Below the pieces are notes generated by a model, which saw only the letters and a program-made list of their open reading frames with translations, was not told the DNA's origin and made no database searches. From Syncephalastrum monosporum B8922 (lineage: Eukaryota > Mucoromycota > Mucoromycetes > Mucorales > Syncephalastraceae): DNA of 37,839 bases. Where the stretch lies: the NCBI GenBank assembly GCA_000697355.1, contig JNEN01000832.1, forward strand, positions 1 to 37,839, written 5' to 3'. Shown here piece after piece: positions 10,247-22,513 of this stretch. Position numbers and translations under genes: made by a program. How positions within the stretch are numbered: position 1 is the first letter of the stretch; each line of letters starts with the position of its first letter.

Positions 10247-10858
10247 GTTTAGAAAGTAGATAGAAGAAAAAGAGTGGTGTATAAAACGACGCTGCACGGG
10301 TAGGGGGGTTTTATACCTTCTGTCGTTTATAATTTTTTTTTCTTTTCCATGACGAAATGCTTGCGTCGGCCATAAAACTGGCGCGCATGACGACAAGCAA
10401 ACACATCCATACACAGACAGAGAAAACAAATTTTAAAGAGCGACCGTCGAATCAGAAAATGAATCGAGGTGTGCAGTGCTGTGACGCGTGAGACTTGAAA
10501 GCTCTCTACCGTTGAGTTCCTTTCTCCCTGTGCCTTTTTTTTTCTTATTATTCTCTTGGGTGAAGGTGAGTATCCGTTTGTTATTGACACAGCCCTGCCC
10601 ATATTCGCCCTCTGTCTTCTCTCCTGGACTTCTCGCTGGCCTTGCTCGTGTCTTTGTCGTAAGCACCGAGTGCTTTGTGTCGAGATCGCTTTCCCTTTTT
10701 CCCTTTATTTTTTTTATTTTTCGGTCGTCCGTGAACTTGACCCGACGACCGCCCCGCTTTGACACTTTTTTTTATTCTCAACTCACACGCGCTTTCGATC
10801 CCTATTTTTCCTTCCACTTGTTGCAGGAATAGTCATTGATTCTTGACGCTCGCCTCGC
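10247..10858. promoter_or_regulatory. Divergent promoter region with a possible 5'-UTR intron
   Basis: The 612 bp separate the start codons of the small membrane protein (minus) and the SNF2-type ATPase (plus). The part near the ATPase is pyrimidine-rich. A consensus donor (AAG then GTGAGT, intron from 10566) and a good acceptor (TTGTTGCAG ending at 10826) could delimit a 261-nt intron in the 5' untranslated region of the ATPase. This is an inference without transcript evidence. Confidence 0.4.
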
Positions 10859-11451
10859 ATGAACTCATTCTCCAGCGGTTTGGTTCAGCAATCGCCGGGC
10901 ATGCCTGCCATGTCGCCTCCCCACCCTTTCGCTGCCCGAGAACGAATAAACAATGTTGTCCAGGTATGCAATTACTACTATGAGCGAATCCTCGGTTGAA
11001 ATCGCTCAACTCTTTTGGTTTCTTTTTTCTTTCATGTGTTTCGTTGCTCTGTTCAGCGTCTGCGGCAATTGCAGGCACAAGGCTACACGGAGGAGACCAG
11101 TCAGGAATTCGCACAGCTCATGCAGATTATGCGAAACTTGCAACTCCAGCAAAAACTCCACCAACAGCAGCAACAGCAACAGCAACAGTCTCAACAACAA
11201 CAGCGAATGGGGTACCCATTGCCGGCGTCGCCCATGTCACCTATGCAAGTGCAGCAGCAGCAGAACATGATGCGCCCCGCTGGGTTTCCGCAGCAACCGT
11301 ATCCTCAAGCACAACCACCGACTCCACAGCAGCAGCACCAGCAGCCAAGACCGCCACCGTCTTATTTAGGATCCCCGGTTGGCTCACAAGGTATGCCTCA
11401 ATCTCATTGTTTTTATTGTATCGGCTCACCACAGTAGCAGTAGCAGCAGGG

Positions 11452-11483
<32 letters not shown>

Positions 11484-14400
11484 AGGTTCACCGCATCCGA
11501 TTTTCTCACAAACCCAACTGGCCGCTTTAAAGCATCAAATCCTTGCCTTTAAACTCATTTCCAAAAATATGCAGCTGCCACCCCAATTGCAACAGGCCGT
11601 GTTTGCTCCCTTGGCGTCTACGCCCATTACTGAGAGCAAGCCGACGGAGCTGCCTTCACCCGTCGGTCCCGGCTCTGGTCCTGGTCTAGGTCTAGGTCTA
11701 GCAGGCGGCCCGGCCACGGGCCCGCCCAAAGCACCCGCTTCGGGATCGCCTCAACCATCACTTTCTCTACAACAGCAGCAGCCACTGCAACAACCGTCTC
11801 CTGCGACCGAGGAGCCCAGGGAATACAATGCCTACGCCTCGCCCTACCAACTGCTCAAGAAGCCCATCTCGTCGTACGCGCACGCGTCGCGCCAGCACCA
11901 CCTCCTCTTGCCCAGCATCACTCCGGTCGGCATCGACCCACAAGCGTGCCTCTCCGCGCGCGACCAAAAGATACAAGCCTCCATACGGGACCGTCTCAGC
12001 ACCCTCGAGAAGACCTCCCAATCCCTCCAGCAGCAGGTCGCCACTGATGTCTCCTCCGCCAAGACGTCTCTCCGCCAGCTCATCGAGCTCAAAAAGCTGC
12101 GGCTCGCCGGCAAGCAAAAGCAGCTCCGTGAGGAATTTGTCGGGGCCATGGCCAAGGCAACCACCTTGGGCGACAAGATGGCCTACCGCAAACTGAAAAA
12201 GACGTCGCTCCGCGAGGCACACATGCTCGAAAGAGCCGAGCAGAAGCAGCGCGTCGATCTCGAGCACAGAAAGAAGAAAAAGCACCTCGAGCACCTTCAG
12301 GCCATTTGCGACCACGGTCGCGATCTCGTGGCGGGCTGTGCTCAGCTCCTGGCCAGAAAGAACAAGCTCGGCCGCGCCGTTCTGCAGTACCATCAGCATG
12401 TCGAAAAAGAGGAGCAAAAGAAGGCAGAGCGCATCTCGCGCGAACGTATGCGTGCGCTGCGTGAAGATGACGAAGAAGCCTACATGAAACTCATTGACGA
12501 GGCCAAGGATACCCGCCTGACTCAGCTGCTCAAGCAAACCGATAGCTTTCTCAACTCGCTTACCCAGGCCGTCGTCGACCAGCAGCAGGTCAATTCGCAG
12601 GGTAGCTTCTTTGGCAGTGACATGGGTGACCAGGACGGCAAGGTCGATTATTACAAGGTCACGCACCGCATCAAGGAGAGCGTCTCGCAGCCTTCCATCT
12701 TGGTCGGCGGCACCCTCAAGGATTACCAGATCAAGGGTCTGCAGTGGATGGTATCGCTCTACAATAATCACCTCAACGGTATTCTCGCGGATGAGATGGG
12801 TCTTGGCAAAACCATTCAGACCATCAGCTTGATCACCTATCTCATTGAGCGCAAGCACCAGAATGGGCCCTACCTCATCGTTGTACCCCTGTCCACCCTG
12901 ACCAACTGGACGCTGGAGTTTGACAAGTGGGCGCCGACAATCAGCAAGATCGTGTACAAGGGCCCGCCCAACATGCGGCGCAACATGCAGATGGACATTC
13001 GCCGCGGCGAGTTTCAGGTCTTGTTGACGACATTTGAGTACATCATCCGCGACCGGCCGCTGCTCAGCAAGATCAAATGGCTCCACATGGTCATTGATGA
13101 AGGCCACCGTATGAAAAATACCAACTCCAAGCTGGTCCTTATCCTACGCCAATACTATCACACGCGCTACCGACTTATCTTGACGGGCACGCCCCTCCAG
13201 GTAAGCAACACCATGGACACTCAAGAAATCCATGTTTCTTTGTACTCAAATCACATGTAGAACAATCTACCCGAACTCTGGGCCCTGCTCAACTTTATCC
13301 TGCCCAAGATCTTCAAAAGCGTCAAGACGTTTGAAGAATGGTTCAACACACCGTTCTCAAACCAGGGTGTTCAAGACAAGATTGATCTGAATGAAGAAGA
13401 GCAGCTTCTCATCATCAAACGTCTCCACAAGGTGCTGCGTCCATTTTTGCTGCGTCGTCTCAAGAAGGATGTCGAGTCCGAGTTGCCAGACAAGGTCGAG
13501 CGCGTCATCAAGTGCAAGCTCTCTGCGCTTCAGCAAAAGATCTACCACCAGATCAAAAAGAACGGTCGTGTCTATAGCTCTGTTGAAAAAGGGTATGTCT
13601 ACACCATGACGTTCACATGTAGCTCATGCGCCTCTTTTAAAGCAAATTGACTATGAAGGGCGTCAACAATACCATCATGCAGCTGCGCAAGATCTGCAAC
13701 CATCCCTACGTCTTTGAGGAAGTCGAAAACTCAATCAACCCAAAGCACATATCCGACGACTTGCTGTTCCGGGTCTCGGGCAAGTTTGAGCTGCTTGATC
13801 GGACGCTTCCCAAGTTGCGTGCCACCGGCCACCGCGTCCTTATTTTCTTCCAAATGACGCAGATCATGACCATTATGGAAGACTTCCTGAACTACCGCAA
13901 CTTCCCCTACCTTCGTCTCGATGGATCCACCAAGGTAAAAGAAATCGATAGTGGGTAACGCGCATAGGTCAATTGACCTTGGCTTTATACTCTAGTCGGA
14001 CGATCGATCGCAACTCCTCCAGATTTTCAATGCGCCCGACTCGCCCTACTTTGTGTTCTTGCTCAGCACACGCGCAGGAGGCCTGGGTCTCAACCTTCAA
14101 ACGGCTGATACGGTCATCATTTTCGACTCGGACTGGAACCCACACCAGGATTTGCAGGCGCAAGACCGTGCCCATCGTATCGGGCAGACCAAGGAAGTGC
14201 GCATCTTCCGCCTGATCTCGGCCAACTCGATCGAAGAAAACATTCTTGCCCGTGCCAATTACAAGCTCGATATCGATGGTAAGGTCATCCAGGCCGGCAA
14301 GTTTGATAATCGCAGTACGGATGAAGACCGTGAGGCTTTCTTGGTGAGTGAGACGGCAGGTGCGATCTGTCGGACGAGAACGCTCATGTCCCGTTTCTTT

Positions 14401-15600
14401 TATTGTAAAGCGCTCCTTGCTCGAAGACAAGACGGACGAGCCAGCCGATGTCGAGGGCGAGGAAGAGATGGACGACGAAGAACTGAACGAGATGCTCAAG
14501 CGCTCGGATGAGGAGCTCGAAATCTTTAACCGGATCGACGCCGATCGCGCCCGGCAGGAGGCCGAGTACTACCGCCGTCGACGAAGCAGACCGCCGGAGC
14601 GCCTGATTCAGGAGGACGAGCTTCCCGACTTTTATCGCCAGGAAGAGGTGTTGGTCGATGAAGTGGAGACGTTGCTCGAATACGGCCGTGGTCAGCGTGT
14701 ACGCGACCAAGTGCGCTACGATGATGGCTTGACTGAGGAACAGTGGGTCGAGGTAAGTCCTGACGAAGAAATGCGACGGGCAGTGATGACTCACGCGATG
14801 GAAAAAGGCTCTCGAGGATGAGAATGTGGATCTGGAGAACTTTATTGCACAAAAGGATGCCCGACGCCGGAAGCGCAAGGAGAAGCAGGCTGCTGAAGCG
14901 GAGGCGCCCAAGAAACGTGGGCGTCCCAACAAGAAAGAGGCGGATCGCAAGCGCGGCCGCGGCAAGAAGGCAGAGAACGAGCCCGATCTCCTACCGCCCG
15001 CGATGCGTGCTCAGATGACCCGCATACTTGACGAATGCTACAAGGCGGTGGAGGAAGCCACAGATGAAGATGAACAGTAAGATAAAAAGCAGCGCTCTCT
15101 ATGCGTTATCTCACATCCCCTTTTGCTTCAGTACCTATCGAAGCCGAAGTGCGCTGTTTATGGATCTTGTCGACAAGCGCGATTACCCGATTTACTATAC
15201 CATGATCAAGCAACCGATTGCGCTAAAGATGATCAAGAAGCGTATCCATTCATCATACTACAAGACCATTAGCCAATGCGTGGCCGATTTTCATCTCATG
15301 TTCGATAACGCGCGCACTTTTAATGAAGAAGGCTCGCTCGTGTACCAAGACGCGGATGAGCTGCAGCGGATCTTTGACACCAAGATAGCCCAGCTCTGCC
15401 CAGGCGGGATGCTGCCTCCCTTGGCAATGGATTACACACTGAGCGGGTATGCACCGATGCTGCCGCCGCCGATCGCGCCAGCCGTCGTCCAACCTAAAGA
15501 ACCGGCCACGGACGTGGCGCCTACAGAGGAAGAGGACGACGACGATGATGACGCTGGCAACGATGATGACGATGATGAATACGAAGAGGAGGATTATTGA
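10859..15600 (+). CDS. SNF2: SNF2/STH1-type SWI/SNF-RSC chromatin-remodelling ATPase
   Basis: Nine exons: 10859-10963, 11057-11390, 11435-13200, 13261-13592, 13643-13934, 13996-14343, 14411-14752, 14808-15076, 15132-15600. All introns are GT-AG and all phases agree; the product has 1418 residues. Domains in order: a Gln-rich N-terminus; a QLQ domain (about 169-203, [20 protein letters not shown]); a basic helical HSA-type region (about 400-475); a SNF2 helicase with Walker A GLGKT (602-606) and DEGH (701-704); a C-terminal helicase lobe ([27 protein letters not shown]); a SnAC region ([15 protein letters not shown]); an AT-hook (KKRGRPNKK); a bromodomain (about 1265-1370, [25 protein letters not shown]); and an acidic tail. 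It uses ATP to slide or eject nucleosomes in the nucleus. This set of domains is that of fungal Snf2 and Sth1; which of the two cannot be decided here. Confidence 0.95.
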
Positions 15601-15864
15601 CGAGAAATCAGGACAAAGAAAAACTGTAAATACCAAACTTGTAGCAAGTAACCCCCCCTTCTTTTCTTTTTAAAAAAAAAAAAAATCCCCGTATATCGAT
15701 ACCTTTTGCACAGACACACGCACACACGCACTTTCTTTTTAGTATTCCATCGCAATCCCTCATCAATGACACACACACACACACACACATTACATACACA
15801 ATGAATAAATCCATTCATGAATGGTTTGAAATATGAAACAAAAAGGAAATAGATAACGTCGTAT
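15601..15864. repeat. Convergent intergenic region with (AC)n microsatellite
   Basis: The SNF2 gene and ARPC2 end facing each other 264 bp apart. The gap holds a poly-A tract (about 15672-15685), AC-rich runs near 15712-15730 and an uninterrupted AC repeat at 15769-15789. Confidence 0.75.
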
Positions 15865-16900
15865 TTATGTTCTGCGGAAGGTTCTGCCACTGGCGGTCTT
15901 CTTTTCTGCATTCACATTCTCGGGCTTGGCACGATTGAGGACCTTGAGGAAATCACGGACACGAGCCCGCATGCGGGTATGCATGTACGCCTTGGAGCAC
16001 TTGATATGGTAGTGGAGGTAGTCACGGAAGATTTGGATGCGCGAGATGGTCTCCTCACGGACATCGCCCTGGGTAAAATGTTGCGGGAAGAGCACTAAGA
16101 CAAGCGATGGGGTGAGTGGATGGAGGCGCTCCCCTTACCATTCGGGTTCGATGACTTACCAAAGGTGACATAGCTGATATCTGGGCTATCGCGCAGGTTG
16201 AGGTGACGCAGCTCCATGGGGGGCTCGCGGGTGGTGTACAAGACCTGAGGCGCGTTCTGGAGGGCGGGGCGACGGCGGGCGTCGACGAACTCCTGGAGGA
16301 AGACTTTGCCAAAGATTTTATCGGTCTCGTCCTTGAACTTTGTGGAGAAGATGACGGTGACGCGGTCGGTGTTTGACTTGACATAGATGGCCTCTTCCTC
16401 GCGGTAGTGCACCGCCATCAGCTCGGACGAGAAGGGCAAGTCTGGGTTGTTCTGCTTCTCGAACTCGGTCTGCTCCGCAAAGGCGCGCTCGAAGGGGGCG
16501 GCGAGCAGGTTGCGTTTCAAGAGAGGCACTTTGGTGATGAGCGCCTCATCCGGCGACTGGTCGAGGTCAATGACGAGGGTGAGGTCATAGCCTTGCTGGG
16601 CCGTGCTTTGGAGGTAGCTCCCGTACTCGCGCGAAAGCACCTCCTGCGCGCCATACTGTGCCAGTTCCTTGTAGCACAGCCACTGAAGTGAAATGTGCAG
16701 GACGGATTTGCTGTCGGGCGTCGAGATGTGGTACTGCACGCCGTCGAAATCAACCACGGTCATGTCAATGGCCTCGCGCTTGCCTCTATTGCGTCCTATT
16801 CAACATTATATACATCTCTCTATTGTTTCTAGACCTACTGCTTGATGCGCGACTCGAGGATATCCTGAAGGATAACGTTGTGGTAGTCAAGCAGAATCAT
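15865..16900 (-). CDS. ARPC2: Arp2/3 complex subunit 2 (ARPC2, p34/Arc35)
   Basis: Three exons on the minus strand, 16900-16839, 16785-16160 and 16094-15865, with introns of 53 and 65 nt, encode 305 residues; animal ARPC2 has about 300. The short first exon gives the conserved N-terminus [15 protein letters not shown]. The intron starts inside what would otherwise be an in-frame stop, and splicing restores [17 protein letters not shown]. Conserved ARPC2 segments are [58 protein letters not shown] and [24 protein letters not shown]2 and ARPC4 form the structural core of the Arp2/3 complex, which nucleates branched actin at cortical patches and endocytic sites. It ends convergently with the SNF2-type gene. 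Confidence 0.95.
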
Positions 16901-17487
16901 GGTGGATGCGTAGAAGAAGCCCAGTCGGCCCAAGGCGCGACCCTTTTCTTAAGCGGGTCTCATTACTCGTCTGCGCTTCAAAGACCGCTCACACTAACGG
17001 CATTTTCCATACACACACACCGCATCACCATGAACATAACCAGACCACCTTTTCAACTCTCTCTCTTTCTCTCTCTCTCCTCTTCTCGTCACTGCACAGC
17101 AAGTCATACGCCCGATACTTCTTATGCATATCTGCTTACTTTTGTTCATGAAGAGTTGCTTGTTGTCTGGACAGCGTTACAGACAAACTCTCGATCAGCT
17201 TGATGGACGTCCATCTCTGCTTAGCATATTCAATACACTCATATACACTGTACTGTCGTGTATAAGATAGAACCAAGCTGATCAGCAACCTCTTCACCGC
17301 TTCTCGACCCGTGTTGGTTCTGGCAGATATGCGTGCCGCAAAGCAGTAAAAAGACATACAGGTGATGAGGGTCTCTTGAAATCGTCCGAGATTCGAGGTA
17401 TCATCCAATAGCTACTGAGGTTTATTGTAGGCGTGCGGGTGGGGTCGTGTACGTGAAAGAAACAAAATAGATATATAACGGGATCGT
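16901..17487. other. Intergenic, pyrimidine-rich leader region
   Basis: The interval lies between the ARPC2 start and the RNase K-like stop, both genes on the minus strand. It contains a CT-repeat-rich tract near 17055-17085 and small open frames without features. It probably holds the ARPC2 promoter and the 3' end of the neighbouring transcript. Confidence 0.55.
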
Positions 17488-17880
17488 TTACAGCTGGATC
17501 TGGTTACGAGAGTTGTACTTGTGGACCAGCGTCTGATGAAAGAATAACGCGTCATGAGCGGCTGTCGCTGCCTATCATCCTTGTATGTTCTGTTTACCTG
17601 GCAACCGCAGAAACCGAGGAAGCATGCATACACAATAGCAGCCGTAAAGCAGGCAGACGCAATCTCGTGTGGGTCGTCCGGGTCATCCGTGAATTCAGTC
17701 AGCACCTCCACTTTGGCATCAAACGCCATGCCGAGGAGCACCTAATGGAAGGAATATAGGTTAACCCGATTTTAAAGCGCGTGGTTGAAACGTCAGTAGA
17801 GAGCTTACGAGGAAAATGATACCAAACACAGAGAGAAGACTGCAGCAGGTTGCAGCACCAGGACCGACAAACGTCTTCAT
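17488..17880 (-). CDS. RNASEK: RNase K-like small membrane protein (V-ATPase associated)
   Basis: Three minus-strand exons, 17880-17809, 17741-17598 and 17532-17488, with introns of 67 and 65 nt, all phase 0, encode 86 residues. The layout matches the RNASEK family: a short N-terminus, a first membrane segment (about 9-30, CCSLLSVFGIIFLVLLGMAF), an acidic loop (VEVLTEFTDDPDDPHE), a second membrane segment with small and aromatic residues (ACFTAAIVYACFLGFCGCQ) and a short basic tail. In animals RNASEK binds the vacuolar H+-ATPase and supports endocytosis; the ribonuclease activity first reported is disputed. A role at the V-ATPase is inferred from the family. None of the exons would be noticed alone; the membrane topology appears only after splicing. 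Confidence 0.8.
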
Positions 17881-19196
17881 GTAAAAATGTAGTAATTGAA
17901 GATGGTGAACGTTTCAACGCCCAACTTTGCCGCACTTTACTACTGCTCTCCCTCAATTGTCTGCGGACATCTAAAAACATCAGCCTGTGTGTCCTGCTAC
18001 CCTACCGTGCCATGTTGTAAATCAGGTTTCCCCGCTATGCCAACAACTTCACCACAGGGACCCTACCACTGCTTCTTCCACCACCTTCAGCACCACCCAC
18101 TCCACCACGACCATGGTCTTCACCGCAAGTCAAATCGATAGGAATAACGACGTCACGATCGGCGGTGAGCTCGGCATCGACTGAAGCTACTCACGCCTTT
18201 TGGCGAGCGTTTTCAGTCCGAGGCCCGTAACGCGTCGACCAGACCCTCGGTGCTATTCGATGGAGCTGTCTGCACGAGTGAAGATAAGGTCTGGATCCGT
18301 TCGAATGAACAGAAGAGTGCTGCTTTTTTCTCTGTATTCATCGTCCTTGCGGACCGAGGTTTTTTTTTTTTTTTGTTTGCTCCTAAACAGTATCCTGAAG
18401 CTTCGAAGCCACTCTCGAACGTATTGGTTCTGACCCTTTGTTATTTTTGCCTTTTGACACCAAAGGAGCTATGACTCGCGCTAGTATGGAAGGCGTGCGA
18501 GTGGGAAATGGCACTCGAGTCGGCATGGCTACCCTCTCCACGGACAGTCATGCGGATCCTTTGGCTGGCATAGTACAGTAAAATCAGCGAATTCTGGTTG
18601 ATATAGTTGGCGAACGGCGCTTATTGAGTAGCCATTTGGGCGCTTTTGGCCTGGGATAGCTGGCAGCTTATTGTCAGTTCGCTTGGTGGAAATACAGATT
18701 TGTTTTGGCACTGATCACTCGACTACGTCTCCACGAAGAGGCATTGAGAATGGAATATATCGTCTGCTGCTCATTGTATTTCCCCATTCAGCAAAGCAGA
18801 AGCACAGAACCATAAGAGCCATCTTTTTGAAAAACATGCGTTTATGCTTTGTACTAAGTATTAGCTGTGTGGAGCATGTACATAGAAGTCTATGATTTTC
18901 TCGCGGGGGGAGACAGTAACGGATGATCCTAGAGAGAATACGTCATTTTCATCACCAGGTCTGCACTAAGGTACGGTGTCTTCATGGCTATCCTTCCCCT
19001 TTCTCTCTGTCTCAAGAGACGACCATGTGTATAAGAAAACTTTTGTGCAAAAGCCCAGGGTAGACATACATGGTGTCTAAAGACAACGCCAGTATTATGT
19101 GTACAGTTTGCGTACGCTGAAACCAGACTGTTTTCTAAAAGTCAGCGCTGCCTGCCAAAAAGCCACTATACTCCCTCCCCTATTCAGCTTTCTGAC
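17881..19196. other. Intergenic, nothing recognised
   Basis: About 1.3 kb between divergent genes, the RNase K-like gene (minus) and the RGG protein (plus). A 14-16 nt poly-T tract lies at 18360-18375. Open frames here are short, change frame and show no domain. Confidence 0.55.
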
Positions 19197-20185
19197 ATGG
19201 CCCCAATGCCGGACCAAGAACTGCGGGTGGCCGATCGCACGGAACTCTTTGACGATCCACAGGATGACAATGCCGACGACAGCATAGCCGAGGATGGCGC
19301 TCAGCGTATGGATATGCTCATGCAACAGCTGCTGGGATCAGATCAGAACGACCAGGAAGACCAGGAAGACCAGGAAGACCAGTCTATGGTAGATGCAACG
19401 CCCAGTGAGTGTCATACAATGCATAGCGCGTGCATGATATGATATTAATACGTATCCCGACTCTTTGATTAGATGCAGAAAGGAAAACGCAAGAGGAAGA
19501 AGAAGGAGGAGGAGGAGGAGGAGGAGGAGGAGAAGACGAAGACGCATTTACGTTTCGGTTATTCTCCAGTAAACCGGTAGCACAAGTGAATCTCAATGAA
19601 GACGAAGGCGACGCCATGGATACGATGGCAGCCACGGTGAACAAGATGCGCAAGGTTGAACAAGATGACGACCGGCCCGAGTTTCAGGCACGCATTGCTG
19701 CTGCTGCCATAGACTACGATACCCTCCTCGCCCAGTCGAAATGGGCTTACCCTGCGCTGCGCACCCCTGCCTTTGATATCTCCAACCAAGACGATGCTCA
19801 AGAAGAGAAAGAAGCACAAAAGAAACAACGGCCACGCAAGAGTAAAAAGAGACGCGACTTTGAAAAAGCGGTCGCATCGGGCCGTATCACCTTGACGCCC
19901 GACATGCGTGACCCACGCAACGAGGGCGGCTGGCCCGGCTGGCCCGGCCACCGCAGCCCATGCGCCATCGTTACACCCGTCGATCATCTGCTCAAGCACA
20001 AGAAGAAGTACAAGGGCGGTGCTTCCGGTCAGGGTGGACCCGGAGGACGCGGCGGCGCACGCGGCGGAGGTGCCATGCGTGGTGGAGGCGGCAGAGGAGG
20101 CGGCAGAGGAGGAGGACCAGGTGGCCGTGGTGGGGGTCGAGGTGCTCCGTCAGGGCGTGGTGGTTTCCGCCCCCGTTCCTCATAG
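19197..20185 (+). CDS. RGG-tailed nuclear/nucleolar-type protein of unknown function
   Basis: Two exons, 19197-19404 and 19473-20185, with a 68-nt intron (GTGAGT to GATTAG), encode 306 residues. Features in order are an acidic N-terminus with NDQEDQEDQEDQ repeats, a poly-Gly run right after the intron, a conserved-looking block beginning AFTFRLFSSKPV, a segment SKWAYPALRTPAFDI, a bipartite-like basic stretch (RPRKSKKRRDFEKA), and a C-terminal tail of many RGG and GGRGG repeats (about 258-303). RGG tails bind RNA and are typical of nucleolar and ribosome-biogenesis factors. The FTFRLFS block reminds me of an uncharacterised fungal family (possibly DUF2011), but I cannot confirm this. The gene ends 252 bp before EF-1alpha. 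Confidence 0.8.
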
Positions 20186-20437
20186 CAATCGTTTATTCGT
20201 GTCATGTCCAAAAAAAAAAAAAGTTATGCATGGATTTTTTTTTTTTTTTCGGTTTGGGGGAAATTTTGTGACTCGGTTTTTCGGGGAAGAGTGAATAGAG
20301 GAATTGGGGCGTGCAAACGATTGCACCTCCCTTTCCATTCCAAAGGTATGTCATATCACACCATCGCCCATCCAGGCATCCATCCAAGCATCCATCCGTA
20401 AACTCATCATCCATCTCCCCTTTTTAAAGAATCAGCC
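20186..20437. promoter_or_regulatory. Compact EF-1alpha promoter region
   Basis: Only 252 bp separate the RGG gene stop from the EF-1alpha start, and both genes point the same way. The region has a poly-A run (about 20209-20221), a poly-T run (about 20236-20249), a repeated CATCCA motif (near 20369-20398) and the context GCCATGG at the start codon. No canonical TATA box is obvious. Confidence 0.5.
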
Positions 20438-21877
20438 ATGGGTAAAGAGAAGACTCACGTCAACGTCGTCGTTATTGGTCACGTCGATTCCGTAAGTTGC
20501 TCATGTCACATGCTGGTTCATCTGAAACTCATTGCCACTCTTTCATGATTACAGGGCAAGTCCACCACCACTGGTCACTTGATCTACAAGTGCGGTGGTA
20601 TCGACAAGCGTACCATTGAGAAGTTCGAGAAGGAGGCTGCTGAGCTCGGTAAGGGCTCGTTCAAGTACGCCTGGGTTCTTGACAAGCTCAAGGCCGAGCG
20701 TGAGCGTGGTATCACCATCGATATCGCTCTCTGGAAGTTCGAGACCCCCAAGTACCACGTCACCGTCATTGATGCCCCCGGCCATCGTGATTTCATCAAG
20801 AACATGATCACTGGTACCTCGCAGGCTGACTGCGGTATCCTCATCATTGCCGCCGGTACTGGTGAGTTCGAGGCTGGTATCTCCAAGGATGGCCAGACCC
20901 GTGAGCACGCTCTGCTTGCCTTCACCCTCGGTGTCCGTCAGCTGATCGTCGCCATCAACAAGATGGACTCGACCAAGTATTCTGAGGCCCGTTACAACGA
21001 AATCGTCAAGGAGGTCTCCACCTTCATCAAGAAGATCGGTTTCAACCCCAAGTCCGTTCCCTTCGTCCCCATCTCTGGTTGGAACGGTGACAACATGTTG
21101 GAGGAGTCCTCCAACATGCCCTGGTTCAAGGGCTGGAAGAAGGAGACCAAGGCTGGCGAGAAGTCCGGCAAGACCCTCCTTGAGGCCATTGACAACATTG
21201 ACCCCCCGGTCCGTCCCTCGGACAAGCCCCTCCGTCTTCCCCTCCAGGATGTCTACAAGATCGGTGGTATCGGCACAGTCCCCGTCGGTCGTGTCGAGAC
21301 TGGTGTCATCAAGGCTGGTATGGTCGTGACCTTCGCCCCCGCCAACGTCACCACTGAAGTCAAGTCCGTCGAGATGCACCACGAGCAGCTCGTCGAGGGT
21401 GTCCCCGGTGACAACGTCGGTTTCAACGTCAAGAACGTTTCCGTCAAGGATATCCGCCGTGGTAACGTCTGCTCTGACTCCAAGAACGACCCCGCCAAGG
21501 AGTCTGCCTCGTTCACCGCCCAGGTCATCGTCCTGAACCACCCCGGTCAGATCGGTGCCGGTTACGCCCCGGTTCTTGACTGCCACACCGCTCACATTGC
21601 CTGCAAGTTCGCTGAGCTCCTCGAGAAGATCGACCGTCGTTCCGGTAAGAAGCTCGAAGAGTCCCCCAAGTTCGTCAAGTCGGGTGACTCCGCCATCGTC
21701 AAGATGGTTCCCTCCAAGCCCATGTGCGTTGAGGCCTACACTGAGTACCCCCCTCTTGGCCGTTTCGCCGTCCGTGACATGCGTCAGACCGTCGCTGTCG
21801 GTGTCATCAAGGCCGTCGAGAAGACCGAGAAGGGTGGCAAGGTCACCAAGGCTGCCCAGAAGGCCGGCAAGAAATAA
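20438..21877 (+). CDS. TEF1: Translation elongation factor 1-alpha
   Basis: Two exons, 20438-20491 and 20555-21877, with a 63-nt phase-0 intron, encode 458 residues, the usual eEF1A length. The intron lies inside the P-loop, between GHVDS and GKST (residues 14-21). Other GTPase motifs are RERGITID (around 67-74), DAPGH (91-95) and NKMD (153-156). The C-terminal beta-barrel domains and the Lys-rich end are complete. eEF1A-GTP delivers aminoacyl-tRNA to the ribosomal A site. Codon use is strongly biased to C-ending codons compared with neighbouring genes, as expected for high expression. This bias produces a long antisense open frame that is not a gene. A candidate polyadenylation signal AATAAA lies at 21942-21947. 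Confidence 0.98.
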
Positions 21878-22513
21878 GCTGGTTCATCCCTTGTAATATA
21901 TTCGGTGTGAATATGACTTAAAAAGCTTTGCTTTTGTTGAAAATAAAAAATACAGTCATACATAGGGAAAAAAATATTAATTTATGGTCCTCTTTCTGAT
22001 GTTACTGTTGGTGCTGCGTCGAATAACGGCTATTGCGCGTCCTACCCTTGGGATTCGCGTCTGTCGACAACGGATATCACCCTATAGCGTGCATGACAAA
22101 CAAAGCAAAGATATAATGAAACGTCTTGCGCCTGTACCTTTTGAAGCAGGTCAAACGAGGCGGTTTGTGAGAAGGAAAAGAGATTTTTAATATGGGCTGC
22201 CTAATCCGAGCCCGAATTCAGTTCCGCCGGGTGGACTCATATATCAGCGTCGTCGTTCAGAGTATATCTTACAACAATTCACTAATGTATGAGAGGGACA
22301 GAGAAGCACGAAATTCGGCTTCGATCTGGGTCTGTGGTCAATTTCTATGATCTCCCTTCCCCATTTTTTCCCCGCGGAAATTTGGTGTATCCCAGGCTGT
22401 CAAAAGGACCGATTGAGCTGTATTCGGCGATGATTATATAAGGGAAGCGCATCTATCTGGGCGAATCGTATCGTCTGTGCGACAACCCTTTTTTCTTCAA
22501 CCTTTTCACTGCG
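21878..22513. other. EF-1alpha 3' region and upstream region of the fusion kinase
   Basis: It holds an AATAAA at 21942-21947, short open frames of no recognised type, and a TATA box at 22435-22442. No gene is seen. Confidence 0.6.
22435..22442 (+). promoter_or_regulatory. TATA box of the glucuronokinase fusion gene
   Basis: TATATAAG occurs 72 bp before the start codon of the fusion gene, in a region otherwise free of such motifs. This fits a short leader and supports the chosen start. Confidence 0.5.

Noticed and set aside
11767..13107. 446-codon antisense open frame across the SNF2-type gene
   Set aside because: It is a shadow of a well-supported helicase exon with GC-rich third positions, and shows no domain.
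20549..21595. 348-codon antisense open frame across EF-1alpha
   Set aside because: It arises from the C-ending codon bias of EF-1alpha, which removes stops from the opposite strand. It has repetitive Gly, Asp and Leu composition and no start context or introns.
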